Shown here: positions 11,581 through 23,100 of the stretch, piece after piece
How the letters are laid out: each line of letters begins with the position of its first letter
Numbering within the stretch: position 1 is the stretch's first letter
Assembly (NCBI RefSeq): GCF_037176765.1
Contig: NC_090024.1
Location: 72,730,861 to 72,794,860, forward strand
Direction of reading: 5' to 3'
Origin: Anolis sagrei
Taxonomy: Eukaryota > Chordata > Lepidosauria > Squamata > Anolidae
Length of the DNA stretch: 64,000 nucleotides
Notes under the pieces: generated by a model
Told to the model about the DNA's origin: nothing
Databases searched by the model: none
Seen by the model: only the letters and a program-made list of their open reading frames with translations
Position numbers and translations under genes: made by a program

Positions 11581-13099
11581 GCCTGCATTTCCCTCAAAAT
11601 TGGGACTCCATGTGGCCTACATATTAAAAAAACAAGAATTAAAGACATGCATTAAAGGAAAATTGGACCGATAGCCTTATTCAAAACATACACTCTAAGA
11701 TAAAGATTTTTTTTTTAAGTTAGGCAATACTGTTTTAAAACAATGCAGCACTTAAAGCACGTTTTAAGAAAGCTTTTGATTCTAAAAGCCTGCCTGCGCC
11801 AAAGATATTTGCCTGCCAATGAAAGGACAGCAGGAGCGTTCAAACCTCCCTAGGGAATCCTGGCCATCTGGTGGTGCTGAACCCAGTTCGGCACCATTAC
11901 TGTCTGCCTCCAGTTCTTGTTGTCACAGCAGCCAATGGATGCAACGTAGCAATTGCCCCTCATTTGTTGCTTGGATTGACCATGATGAGGACATTAGAGC
12001 AACATGGGGTGGGGAGGGGGAGGGGAGGGACCCCCCCCCTTTTACCCTTTCCTCCAATTGCTTTGTTTCTCCAGCTAGCATTTCTCCAGACGACAAGTGA
12101 GGAACACTAGCCATGTTGCACCCACAGTCAAAAATAACAGTAGGGCAGTGTGTGCCATCCCATGTCCCGAGACCACCCGAACCTAGGGAATACAGGATGG
12201 CTGTGTAAACAGTTACGGCAGGTTCCATCTCGGAACCCACCCAACTGCTTATAGAAGTCCAAAGATTCTTGGGGAGAATTTGGAGCAACCTAGAAGTTTG
12301 TTAACATGGTACAAGGTGAATCAGCTCCGTGTGTCACTTACCCACCACAGAGCTGGTTCACCCCCTTGAGGAATAATGGATTGTTGTAGATGTGTCCATA
12401 ACATTATAAAGAAGGGCATACAGCTAATCCATAGCAGTGAAAGGGGGAAAAAAATTGGGGGGAGGAAGATTTCTTGGAGAAAAAATATTTCTGTTTACAG
12501 ACATTTGTAGTTCATTTTTAGAAAAGCTCTTAGAAAACATTCTTGTTGGACAACAACTTTCAGAATGACGCAGCTTACCTGGCCAGGGGCCATAAGAACA
12601 TAAGACTCTCTCTCATTTCTTATGAAGGTGAGTGACTGGAACTTTCCGTACTGCACAAAGTAATACGCAATATAATCCCACAGGACTTCACTAATTAGTT
12701 GATCGGGGTGGGGGTAAAAAAACACAACCCAAACCGATAGTTAGCCAAGCAACATACAAAGATGATAGCACAAACAGTTTTCCCGTTTTAAATTTAGATA
12801 GTTTTAAAAAAGCCCAGCCAGTTAAAAAATTAACAAACTGTTTGGATAGGCTAAATAAACAGTGGAATCTGAGATAGAAAGAGTGCCCGGTAGCTGATAA
12901 GGCAAAACCTTCTGAAATTTTCTACAGAGCTCATTCCCAACTTTCCTTGCTGATTCATCTTGCAAATGCAAACTACTGCTTGATTCTACCATCATGGTGA
13001 AGTATTATCTTTTTCTTTTCTTATTTCTCTCTGCTGAAGATAGCTGTGGAACAAGAGAAATGACATAGTATGCATTGGTCTGCATAATATATTTAACTG
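11581..13099. other. No certain gene; possible upstream region of the carnosinase
   Basis: I recognise no repeat family here. The only coding hint is an ATG followed by a splice-donor-like GTGAAG at 12994-12999, listed separately. A TATA-like CTAAATAAA lies near 12850. Confidence 0.35.
12875..12996 (+). CDS. CNDP1: Candidate first exon of the carnosinase (Met codon only)
   Basis: Exon 2 at 20064 opens in frame 0 with the hydrophobic signal sequence but has no Met, so an upstream exon must end at a codon boundary after an ATG. At 12994-12996 an ATG in fair context (ACCATCATGG) is followed at once by GTGAAG, a usable donor. Splicing would give [10 protein letters not shown]. Human CNDP1 also splits its short N-terminus from the signal-peptide exon. 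The left limit is a guess, and the 7-kb intron is untested, so this is inference only. Confidence 0.25.
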
Positions 13100-13490
13100 T
13101 AACACAACTCTGTAAGGTACCACCTTTTCTGAGCTGCCTGGAGAATAGAGCATTCTGCAAATGTAGTAGGACCCTTTGCAGATTTTAAAAGTTGAGGTGA
13201 CTTGTTTAAGGTGATAGAGTTTTTCATGTAATCTGGACCCGAGTTGTAGAGGACTTCAAAGGTCAAAATCTGCAGTGTGAATTCTGCATGGAAATGGACC
13301 AGGACTTGGAGAAGCTGTTTCAACAGACGAGTCACATGAACCCTGTAACCAGGCCTAGTGAACAGTCTGTCATAGATTTTTGGGCCCAAAGAAGTTTCTG
13401 AACAGTTTCCAAAGGCAACTCCATGTGCAGTGTGCTATAGTAATCCAAATGGGATGCAATCAAGGCATGTCTCACCATAGCCCATGGTGA
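13100..13490 (-). mobile_element. Old L2-type LINE fragment
   Basis: The minus strand reads ALIASHLDYYSTLHMELPLE, a decayed form of the L2 segment ALVTSRLDYCNALYVGLPLK seen in the young L2 copies, followed by decayed L2-type sequence. It is diverged and without an open frame. Confidence 0.7.
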
Positions 13491-13691
13491 AGGGGTTAAA
13501 CTTGGGTATGTCTGGTCCTTTGTGTATGTGTGTGTGTTTAGGAGGGGGGAAATGGAGGAAAAAAGGGTTTTTCCTGACTTCTTAATGAGCAATGAAAGTA
13601 CTAGTTTGGAACCCTCAACACTTACTGGTATGTAACTAATTACGAAGCTATACAGATCCATAACAAAAAGGGAGCATGGATGCTTTGTATA

Positions 13692-14024
13692 AGGCAAAGG
13701 CAAAGGTTTCCCCTTGACATTAAGTCTAATCATGTCCAACTCTGGGGGTGGTGCTCATCTCAATTTCTAAGCCAAAGAACCAGTATTGTCCATAGACACC
13801 TCCAAAGTCATGTGGCCAGAATGACTACATGGAGCATCGTTACCTTGCCACTGGAGCGGTACCTATTGATCTACTCACATTTGCATGTTTTCAAACTGCT
13901 AGGTTGGCAGAAGCCAGGGCTAACAGCGAGAGCTCAGTCGCTCCCTGGATTCGAATCGCTAACCTTTCAGTCTGCAAGTTCAGCAGCTCAGCGCTTTAAC
14001 CAATTGTGCCACTGGAGGCTCTGA
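13692..14024 (-). repeat. tRNA-derived SINE, minus strand
   Basis: The reverse strand begins with a tRNA-like head (GGCACAATTGGTTAAAGCGC) and ends in a TCAAGGGGAAACCTTTGCC-like tail. It is flanked by an 11/12-bp duplication (ATGCTTTGTATA at 13680-13691, ATGCTCTGTATA at 14025-14036). The same family recurs at 52717-53335 and 62105-62210. Confidence 0.8.
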
Positions 14025-14131
14025 ATGCTCTGTATAGTTTAACCCAAAGGAGATTATTAAGGCAGAGATAGTAAGGAAAGATAAGCCATGATAAGAATAA
14101 AAACAGTCCAGCTGCCATATTCTGCCATTAT

Positions 14132-14272
14132 AGGGCCCTTCCACACAGCCATAAAACCCAGAATATCAAGGCAGATAATCCACAATATCTACTTTGAACT
14201 GGGTTATCTGAGTCCACACTGCCACATAATCCATTTCGATGTGAATTTTATACAGCTGTGTGAAAGGGGCCA
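14132..14272. mobile_element. Foldback MITE
   Basis: A short non-coding element with terminal inverted repeats: GGGCCCTTCCACACAGC on the left and its near complement GCTGTGTGAAAGGGGCC on the right. No transposase. The duplication at the ends is not clear, so the superfamily is open. Confidence 0.65.
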
Positions 14273-14352
14273 AAGAGAATGAATATAAGGCTTAGGCTAC
14301 AGATTAGTCTGAAAAATGTTGACCAGTCATCTATGCCTCACTTGGTTATTTA

Positions 14353-14495
14353 TTGTAGTAGTGTGCTTCGATTTCTGACTTTTAGTGACCTAAGACAAAC
14401 CTATTGAAGGTTCTGCCTTTGCCACTCTCTGAAGCTGAGAGAAGGTGGCTTCCTCAAGGCCACGCAGGGAATAGGACTCAATCAAAACGTTTAGT
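14353..14495 (-). repeat. Old SINE fragment
   Basis: Resembles the reverse complement of the SINE at 879/7676: a decayed GACTTATGGCGACC-like part, then CTCTGAAGCTGAGAGA and a CAAGGCCACGCAGGG-like part. Diverged. Confidence 0.5.
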
Positions 14496-15053
14496 GTTGC
14501 TTAGAGAAGTAAGCCTGATGTGAGCAGGGAGTAGACCAATAGCTCAACTCCCGTGTAATCCTATTAACAATTAATGCCCAGAGAAACCTTAGGGCTCAGG
14601 AAAAGCTTAAAGAGTAAATAAAAGTATACAGAACTTTGAACAGCAATATACTAAAGAAGAACCAGGCAAATTCTATTTCATGTGAAATGCATGAAAAAAT
14701 GGTTTTAGTAGTATGGTGTCTGTTCACCTTCCTGATATGAGTGGGGAATAGCAGTGGAGATTTTGACATCTTTATATGGCTTCCCCACTAGTTTAAAAAA
14801 GAAGAAGAAGAGGGAGAGCAAACAGGTTGATGTAAAAATTGTATTGTTTTATTTCAAATGCAAAAAAACAAACATGGGAATCATTTTCATGCATATGCAA
14901 ATGCAAAGATGGCGAGAAAGTCTGTATTCCCTTTCTGTGTCCAAATGCTCAGGAGGTGGTTTTCAAACAGAATGACCCATAACAACTGACCTGTGTGATC
15001 AGATGCAATATCTAGTTGTAAGTCTCCAAATAGATTTGAAGATCAACACTATT

Positions 15054-15308
15054 AGCTCCCAGTGGCACAATGGGTTAAACTCTTGCACCGGCAGAACTGC
15101 TGACCAATAGGTCAGCGGTTTGAATCCGAGGAGAGCAGGTTGAGCTCCTTCTGTTAGCACCAGCTCCTCATGCTAGGACATGAGAGAAGCCCCCACAGGA
15201 TGGTAAAACATCTGAATGTCCCTTGGGCAACATCCTTGCAGACGGCCAGTTCTCTCACACCAGAAGTGACTTGCAATTTCTCAAGTTACTCCTGACATGG
15301 AAAAAAAA
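15054..15308 (+). repeat. Sauria-type SINE, older copy
   Basis: Tracks the copy at 11316 from the tRNA-like head (GGCACAATGGGTTAAAC) to the CTCAAGTTACTCCTGACATG tail, with more substitutions. A clean target duplication is not seen. A GT microsatellite follows at about 15330-15350. Confidence 0.8.
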
Positions 15309-15827
15309 GCTCCCATTTTGAAGATGTGTGTATGTGTGTGTGTGTGTGTTGAGGGGGTGATGGATTAGGGAAATGTGGCTTGTCTAAATTGCTTGTTGTT
15401 AACTGCCATCATATCAACCTTGGTCCCATGCAGTTTGAAACTGCATTAAATGGTCAATGAAGACACATTCACAGGTATCAGTGGCCCCTGTAAATGATGA
15501 CATGGGGCTTTCAAGGGGGAAATCACACCTTGGAAGTTCAACGTGTAATTTAGGTGCCACAGAACAAAGGAAATCTTTCAACCGATAAAGAGGCTATTTT
15601 TAAATATTTAACAGCAAAAATGGGGGGATGGTGATCCCACGAACAGCTTCCACACTCACCCTACATTCGCAAAGATCAGGACTAAAAGATCTGGATCTTT
15701 GCAGGTGTTTTTTCAAACTGCAATAAACCTGGATGTCCAGGTTGATTCATTTGGATGCCTCATGATAATGTGTCCCCTACACAGCATTATAGTGCAGTGT
15801 AAATGCGGTTCCCTAACGATAAAATAG

Positions 15828-16075
15828 GAGCCCTCGGTGGCGCAATACGTTTAACCTTTGTGCTGGCAAGACTGAAGACCGACATGTCGGAGGTTTGAAT
15901 TTGGGGAGAGCGCAGATGAGCTCCCTCTGTCAGCTCCAGCTCCCCATGTGGGGACATGAGAGAAGCCTCCCACAAGGATGATAAAACATTAAAAATGCGG
16001 GTGTCCCCTGGGCAACATCCCTGGAGACAGCCAATTCTCTCACACCAGAAAAACTTGCAGTTTCTCAAGTTGTTC

Positions 16076-16103
<28 letters not shown>
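15828..16103 (+). repeat. Sauria-type SINE with CA-repeat tail
   Basis: The head GCCCTCGGTGGCGCAATACG and tail TTTCTCAAGTTGTTCC identify the family. The 3' tail has become a run of CA dinucleotides (about 16077-16101). It is flanked by a 14/15-bp duplication: CTAACGATAAAATAG (15813-15827) and CTAACAATAAAATAG (16104-16118). Confidence 0.82.
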
Positions 16104-16106
<3 letters not shown>

Positions 16107-16154
16107 ACAATAAAATAGTTTCAAATTGTATTATATGGCAGCATAGATGGGGGC

Positions 16155-19041
16155 CTTTGACTCATATGGGGGCCTTGACTGAAAGTGGGGAGCCGTGACA
16201 GTGTGGGGTTCCTGCTGGTGTACCGCCCACCCCGCGACCCAGTAGTTTCCCTGTCTGAGCTAGCGGAGGTGGTCTCTAATTCGGCCTTGGTCTCCCAGCG
16301 CCTGGTGGTGCTGGGAGACTTTAACATCCACGCCGAGACCACCCTATCTGGTGCAGCTCAGGACTTTATGGCCACCATGACGACCATAGGACTGTCACAA
16401 ATAATATCTGGTCCCACTCATCAAGCTGGACATACTCTTGACCTGGTTTTCGTGGCGGACAATGAAATGATTAGAGTGGAAGAGCAAAACATCCTTCCGG
16501 TGTCATGGTCTGATCATTATCTGATCAGTTTTAGACTTGCTGCGACTCTTAACCTCCGCAGGGGTGGAGGACAGATTAAAATGGTCCGCCCTAGGAGACT
16601 GATGGATCCGGATGGATTCCTGAGGAATCTTAGGGTTCTTCCTGCCTTGGAGCCTGGCGATTCCATCGACGTCTGGGTGACTCTCTATAATGGGGAGATG
16701 TCCAGGGCGTTAGATGCGATCGCACCCGAACGCCCCATCTCGTTGCGCCGTGACAGGCCATCTCCCTGGTTCACCGGGGAGCTGACTGTGATGAAGCATG
16801 CGAGAAGGGGGCTAGAGCGCAAATGGAGGAAATCTCGGGTCGTGTCTGATCGAGCACGGGCTAAAGCCTCTCTTAAGGCATACTCCGTGGCTATACGGGA
16901 GGCCAGGAAATCATTCACGACCACCCGGATAGCGTCTGCAGCAAATAGATCGTCGGAGCTGTTTCGGGTCGTGGGGGAACTCCTCCACCCACCTGTGGTG
17001 GAGGAGGTCACTGATGACCCAGCAGCTCGGTGTTGCGATTTCGCACACCATTTTGCAGGTAAAGTCGCTCAGATACGCCTTGAGCTTGACTCCAATTCCA
17101 TCGCAGTGCCTGAAGAGGTGACGGAGGCACCTGCTTGTCCAATTTTGTGGGATTCTTTTAGGCTTGTTCTTCCTGAAACCGTAGAGGGGGTTCTTGGGGC
17201 TGTGAGGGCGACCACCTCACCTCTAGACCCATGCCCATCTTGGCTCATCAAATCAGCCAGGGAGGGGTTGGTTGACTGGTTTGTATTGATTGTCAATGCA
17301 TCGTTGGAGCAAGGGATTTTTCCATCTGGTTTGAAACAGGCAGTGGTTCGTCCACTCCTCAAAAAAGCCTCCCTTGACTCCACGGTGCTGAATAACTACA
17401 GGCCAGTCTCCAACCTCCCTTTCTTGGGTAAGGTGCTGGAGCGGGTGGTCGCCTCGCAGCTCCAGGGCTTCCTGGACGATACCAACTACCTAGATCAGGC
17501 ACAGTCTGGTTTCAGGCCTGGTCACGGCACCGAGACAGCCTTGGTCGCCTTGGTGGATGACCTCCGCAGAGAGCTGGACAGGGGGAGTGTGACCCTGCTG
17601 GTTCTCCTGGACATCTCAGCGGCTTTCGATACCATCGATCATGGTATCCTTCTGGGTCGTCTCTCTGGGATGGGCCTTGGGGGCACGGTTCTGTCGTGGC
17701 TCCGGTCCTTCCTGGTGGGACGCACCCAGATGGTGAAGCTGGGAGACGCCTGCTCGGACCCCTGGCCTTTGACCTGTGGGGTCCCGCAAGGCTCCATCTT
17801 GTCGCCCATGCTCTTTAACATCTACATGAAACCGCTGGGAGAGGTCATCCGGAGTTTTGGAGTTGGGTGCCATCTTTATGCGGATGACGCGCAACTCTAC
17901 TACTCCTTTCCACCTAATTCCAAGGAGGCTCCTCGGGTGCTGGACGAGTGCCTGGCCGCTGTGTCGATCTGGATGAGGAAGAACAAGCTGAAGATCAATC
18001 CCGACAAGACAGAGGTCCTCCTGGTCGATCGTAAACCGGATCGGGGTATAGGGTGGCAACCTGTGTTGGACGGGGTTACACTCCCCCTGAAGCCACAGGT
18101 CCGCAGTTTGGGTGTTCTCCTGGATTCTTCGCTTACACTTGAGGCTCAGGTGTCGGCGGTATCCGGGAGGGCCTTTGCACAACTGAGACTTGTGCGCCAA
18201 CTGCGACCGTACCTCGTGAAGGCGGATCTGGCCGGGGTGGTCCATGCCTTGGTCACCTCTAGAATGGATTACTGCAATGCGCTCTACGTGGGGCTGCCCT
18301 TGAAGACGGCTCGGAAACTACAATTGGTCCAGCGGGCAGCAGCCAGGATGCTAACTGGAGCTCATTATCAAGAGAGGTCAACCCTCTTGTTCAAGGAGCT
18401 CCACTGGCTGCCATTTATTTTCCGAGCCCAATTCAAGGTGCAGGTGCTCACCTACAAAGCCCTGAACGGTTTGGGACCACCCTACCTGCGTGACCGCATC
18501 TCCATCTACGAACCCACACGCTCGCTCCGGTCATCTGGGGAGGCCCTGCTCGTGATCCCACCTACGTCCCAAGCGCGCTTGGTGGGGACGCGGGACAGGG
18601 CCTTCTCTGTGGCGGCCCCCCGACTTTGGAATGCCCTTCCGAGAGAGCTTCGTCAGGCCCCTACTCTAGCAGTTTTCAGAAGGAACCTAAAAACTTGGCT
18701 GTTCCGATGTGCCTTCGCAGATTAGGAATCCCCATCCCAAGTCCTAGATGCACTTTAGTACAACCAATGCTGCTGCACACCACATTTTTAATCCCACGTT
18801 CCTCCTGCCATCTCAGCACTTTTAACCCTGTACCCCATTGCGCTGGCCGAACCAGTTTTAATAGTGTCTTGATGTATTGTTATTGTGGTTATTTTGCTTA
18901 ACTGTTTTGATTTGCTTTGTTTATTGTTATGTTATGTTTTATTGTATTGTGTTTCGAGGCTTCGGCCCGTGTAAGCCGCATCGAGTCCTTCGGGAGATGC
19001 TAGCGGGGTACAAATAAAGTTAATAATAATAATAATAATAT
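16155..19041 (+). mobile_element. L2-clade LINE, 5'-truncated, long open frame
   Basis: A non-LTR retrotransposon with part of an endonuclease, the full reverse transcriptase, a short 3' UTR (18726-19019) and an AAT-repeat tail. The 3' end GCGGGGTACAAATAAAG followed by AAT units is typical of vertebrate L2 ends. The 5' edge is approximate. The open frame points to a recent insertion. A GCA-type SINE (15828-16103) lies just upstream. Confidence 0.85.
16185..18725 (+). CDS. L2-type endonuclease-reverse transcriptase, truncated 5'
   Basis: An 846-codon frame with no stop. The first 120 or so residues are the C-terminal part of an APE endonuclease (YRPPRD, VVLGDFNIHAE, SGPTHQAGHTLDLVF, SWSDHYLI). 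The reverse transcriptase follows: LKKASLDSTVLNNYRPVSNLPFLGK, LLDISAAFDTIDHGILL, GVPQGSILSPMLF and the catalytic YADDAQLYYS. The C-terminal part ends in LWNALPRELRQAP...LKTWLF. The N-terminal endonuclease residues are missing and the frame opens at a GTG, so the element was cut at its 5' end on insertion and is not a complete, self-mobile copy. Family: L2 within the CR1 group, judged from the LLDISAAFDTIDH and YADD context. Confidence 0.88.
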   Translation: MGSRDSVGFLLVYRPPRDPVVSLSELAEVVSNSALVSQRLVVLGDFNIHAETTLSGAAQDFMATMTTIGLSQIISGPTHQAGHTLDLVFVADNEMIRVEEQNILPVSWSDHYLISFRLAATLNLRRGGGQIKMVRPRRLMDPDGFLRNLRVLPALEPGDSIDVWVTLYNGEMSRALDAIAPERPISLRRDRPSPWFTGELTVMKHARRGLERKWRKSRVVSDRARAKASLKAYSVAIREARKSFTTTRIASAANRSSELFRVVGELLHPPVVEEVTDDPAARCCDFAHHFAGKVAQIRLELDSNSIAVPEEVTEAPACPILWDSFRLVLPETVEGVLGAVRATTSPLDPCPSWLIKSAREGLVDWFVLIVNASLEQGIFPSGLKQAVVRPLLKKASLDSTVLNNYRPVSNLPFLGKVLERVVASQLQGFLDDTNYLDQAQSGFRPGHGTETALVALVDDLRRELDRGSVTLLVLLDISAAFDTIDHGILLGRLSGMGLGGTVLSWLRSFLVGRTQMVKLGDACSDPWPLTCGVPQGSILSPMLFNIYMKPLGEVIRSFGVGCHLYADDAQLYYSFPPNSKEAPRVLDECLAAVSIWMRKNKLKINPDKTEVLLVDRKPDRGIGWQPVLDGVTLPLKPQVRSLGVLLDSSLTLEAQVSAVSGRAFAQLRLVRQLRPYLVKADLAGVVHALVTSRMDYCNALYVGLPLKTARKLQLVQRAAARMLTGAHYQERSTLLFKELHWLPFIFRAQFKVQVLTYKALNGLGPPYLRDRISIYEPTRSLRSSGEALLVIPPTSQARLVGTRDRAFSVAAPRLWNALPRELRQAPTLAVFRRNLKTWLFRCAFAD

Positions 19042-20063
19042 TAGCCCTATGAATGAGTGACCTCCAAGTCATCTTCATACAGTTCTGCTCAGGTTTGCAA
19101 GCTCAAGGCTTTGATTGATTGGTTCTGGTTTGGGTTGATTGCCTTCTCTCCATATTTTGCAAATGAAAAGGCTCTGATTGAGAAGGGAGGAAGAGAGGTA
19201 ATCATCCTTGTCCACGTTGTTCAGCAGGCCATGCTCACATAACGCATATAGGCAAAACTGCTTTTGCATTGCAACATATGCTTGAGCATACACACACCTT
19301 TAGTGAAAGACTGACATTAGGGTGTTTCAAAAGAGAGCTGTGTTTATTGCATCAATTCCCCTTTGCTCCCTAGCTGAGCTTACTGCTTCCCCGTGTCCCC
19401 AGTTAACATCAGTTGCCAGCTTGGTTCATTTCTGGTATATGAGTGTCACTTTCCTCCCACTGTAGGTAGCAAAAATTTCTTAGGTCAACCTGGGCTGGAT
19501 CTACATTGTCATATGGTGCAGTTTAGTTGCATTTAACTAGATTATACGGCAGTGTAGACTCACATAATCCAGTTCAATGCAGTTAAACTGCATTCTGAAA
19601 CTGCATTATTTGGCAATGTGGATCCAGCCCCAATCTTACTAATTTTGCAATAATCGGTCTTTGTAAAAGCTGCATAGAAAATAGCAGCTATAGGACATCT
19701 AGAAGAGAAACCTTTAACATAATGGATCAGATTTTGAATACAATGAGAATCATAACCTTGGATAATTTCTTATTATCAACAACACAGTCATTTTGCATGC
19801 GGATGCTTTGATTTATTTGGATTGATTCTCTTGGATGTTTAGTTACTTGAGAAAGCCCAAAATGAAACAAGATCAGGACAAAGGTTACTGGAAATTGTAA
19901 CAAACAGGAAAAATTCTCTCCTTATGTTTATTTCATTTCTTTTGACCTGAATAATAGGAACAGATCATTATTTAGAATATTGTTTTTGTGAAACATATTA
20001 AAATGATGTAAAAAATGGTGGTGGCAACAATGACAACAATAATAATAATAATATCTTTTACAG
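19042..20063 (+). other. Upstream flank or intron 1 of the carnosinase
   Basis: Holds a foldback MITE (19492-19630) and an AAT microsatellite just before the exon 2 acceptor (about 20037-20052). Nothing else recognised. Confidence 0.45.
19492..19630. mobile_element. Foldback MITE with 17-bp inverted ends
   Basis: GGGCTGGATCTACATTG at 19492-19508 is matched in reverse by CAATGTGGATCCAGCCC at 19614-19630 (16 of 17). The interior also folds back (ATGCAGTTAAACTGCAT-like). A partial relative lies at 49775-49858. Confidence 0.75.
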
Positions 20064-20168
20064 ATTATCCTGCTATTTCTTCTTTTTTTCACAAAAAATA
20101 TTGCTGGAGCACCATCAGACTCTAACGTATTTGGCTACATTGAGGAACATCAAAATACATATGTACAG
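20064..20168 (+). CDS. CNDP1: Carnosinase exon 2: signal peptide
   Basis: 35 codons in frame 0, from acceptor TTTTACAG to donor GTACTT. Encodes [17 protein letters not shown], a likely signal peptide with cleavage after the AG of NIAG or nearby, then [14 protein letters not shown], matching the VFQYIDLHQDEFVQ start of human CNDP1. Confidence 0.85.
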
Positions 20169-23100
20169 GTACTTTTGTGTTGCTTTTGAGATAAGCTAAA
20201 AAAAATACAATGAAGGAAACGAGCCCCAAGTGCAGGTTTTCATTCACAACTTTTTCTTTCCACAGAGACTTAAAGACTGGGTGTCTATTGAAAGTGACTC
20301 CAGCAACCCCGAAAAGAGATGTGAGGTGGTAAAAATGATGAATTTAACTGCTGAACAGTTAACACAGTTAGGTGCCACCGTTGAACTGGTCGAACTGGGG
20401 AATCAAAAGGTCAGCCATTTTCATAGGGATTCAGCATGAAATCTATCTGTATGTCACCAAAGAGATTTCGTTAATTCTCAGACATTTCAGTCTACACATG
20501 ATAATTCCTACACCTTTATTGAAATAATATACGTACATAAACTCAGTTTTGGTCAGAGATTTTGATCATTGCTATATTCATCACTTATTAATAAAACACT
20601 TAATTTTAACTAGTGAAACCCTACCTCATTGAGTTGTGTTTATTTATTTTTGCAGCTGGTGGTTAACCTGCTGTGCTAAAGCCCAACCCAAGGGTTTCAA
20701 AGACCAGTATCCAGATTGACTTCCATGTTGGAATTGTGGACTGGCAAGTGTCCCTTCACTCTATGACTGATGTGTGTGCATTTTGTGCAACCAACAGTCA
20801 CTGTGAAGTTTGACTATTTAAAAGATCTCCTTAGACAATCACCCATAAGAGTCAGGAAACTCCATTTCATTATCATCACCATAAAAAATTTCTCATATCA
20901 TAATCATGATATTATTTGTAAACCCTTGGCAGTCCCTGGGATAAACAATGCATCTTATCTGTTGTAGTTGCAAAATGGAAATGAAATTCCTTTGCCACCT
21001 GTAATTCTGGCAGAAATTATAACAGACCCTAAAAAGCCTACCGTTTGTTTCTATGGACATCTGGATGTGCAACCAGCCTCATACGAAGATGGATGGTTAA
21101 CACAGCCGTATACTTTGGAAGAAAAGAATGGTAATTATTTATTTTAATTAAATTGTGATATGACAGAACCAATATGCCACTGGATACAAATTGTACACAT
21201 TGTCGGATGGAAACAGTTGATGAGATCTCTTGCCTTTAGGCTTTGCTTGTGGGCTGCAGAGAAATCTGACTATTAGCTGTGGAGTTAGGATGCCTAATCA
21301 GGATGATGGGCATTCAGTTTGACACAATAGGATCATAATGTCTTCATTGTAATGTGTAAGATAAAGATCAGGATCCTGTTCACTCATGCACCTGCACATT
21401 CTGCTTTGGAAGGTGCTGGGTATTCTGGTTGAATGTGGAATTGAAGTATTCAATGAAAACGGGACTGTGTCGTGTATCATTGTGCATGCACAAATTAGTG
21501 TGCATGCACATGTGGTTTATATGTCAATGTACATATGTCCCTATTCACTCATTTCTACAATATTCAATACAAGGGCTCTTCAGCACAATTAGTGTGGAGA
21601 TTTATGACAGGCAATTCATAATATCTCAATTACTATGAAACTGGCATGGGGATGCGAGACCAAGAATTAATAGGCTGAGAAAAGGCATGGGAGATTCAAA
21701 TTAAGGATGCTCAGTTTTGGTAAGGGACCAAATTTGAATATTAGATTTTATTTTCATGTCGGGGGTATATAGTCTTGTAGGAATCTCCAAGTTTTCCAAG
21801 CTTTCTCTAAAAACACTTTTAGAGATTTCAAGGAGACCTGAAATCTACTTGTTTCCTACATTTTTCCCAGCACGGTGTGTGTGATGGGAAATGAGAGGCA
21901 GTAGAGGTACGAAAAGGCATTGGAGGTTGTTGTTGTTGTTGACGATGATGATGTTATTATCCTGCCTTTCTCCCTGTGGGACTTAAGGCCGCTCATGGTT
22001 TACATTGCCCATTCCTACTGTAATTTGGTTATCAGATGATGCGTCAAAATAGGGAGAGAACACATTATTTATGCATTATACAGTCAGTACGTTTTGCATT
22101 TTTATAATGCCATAGTGGTGGGTTCTAGAGAGAGAATAGGTCCCAGGCAGCCTTTGGGAAACAGGAACGGAGTTGGGAAATCCCAGGGAGGTTGGATAAA
22201 AACACTTTGGAACGTGTAAAGGCAACGGAGCTATCTGGTTGAGTCTAATATTTAAAAGGGATTGGTGGTATAAATTTAGAAGGAATGAATAATGTGATTA
22301 GAATGTTTGTTTTTTTAAAATCAAATCTCATGTTTGGATAACATCTAATATAAGCAAATATAATTTCCCCTTTCCTATATCCTCCAGCTGTTTCCCAGGG
22401 AAGCACTTCTCCGTGATGTTGCAATTTACTGTTGCTTGTTACAACAGAAATCAAACAGTAACCCAGATAATCATATCTATTTTTCTTCCATTTTAATTAA
22501 TTAAAGGTTAATTCTTAAGATATGATTGTATTCTGGAGGTTCTGTGAACATACGGTATACGTAAAACTGCCAAATTAAATGTTATGAGAACCCCAGTTCC
22601 ACCTTATGCCTTTGCACAGGAGCTGAAATCTACTCTTTTTAAAGGAAACGAGGGGACATATGAGTTGATACGTCTTGAGAAGGAAAGTCACAAAAGTTCC
22701 TTCCAGTGTTTTACTGTGTAACATTGGATTTTGAATAGTGGCAATTATCAGTCCAAGACTAGAGGTAACCTGAACTTTGGGAAACTGTATGCAGTGTCTG
22801 TAACAGTTTAGAATACCAAGGCAAGGTCTTGGTAATCCTATCTTCTACTCTAAACTGTCATAGAAACTACACATGGGATTTTACAATATGGTAAAAAGTG
22901 CAGGGAGGCCCTTGGACCTTCTTAAATGGGAAATTGCTGTTCCTGAAGTCTTTTGAAAGAGGCAGTTCATCCTTTTTGAAACCAGGAAAGGGAGCCTGTA
23001 GAGCCTGGAGCTGATCAATGGTACAAAACCAACTACAGGGGACATATGTGGTCCCCTGTAGAGATGCAGAGGTGGCCCTAGGTAATTTTTGATGGTAAGC

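Noticed and set aside
17616-18245. A 209-residue minus-strand frame
   Set aside because: A shadow of the L2 reverse transcriptase, whose plus-strand frame has the catalytic motifs.
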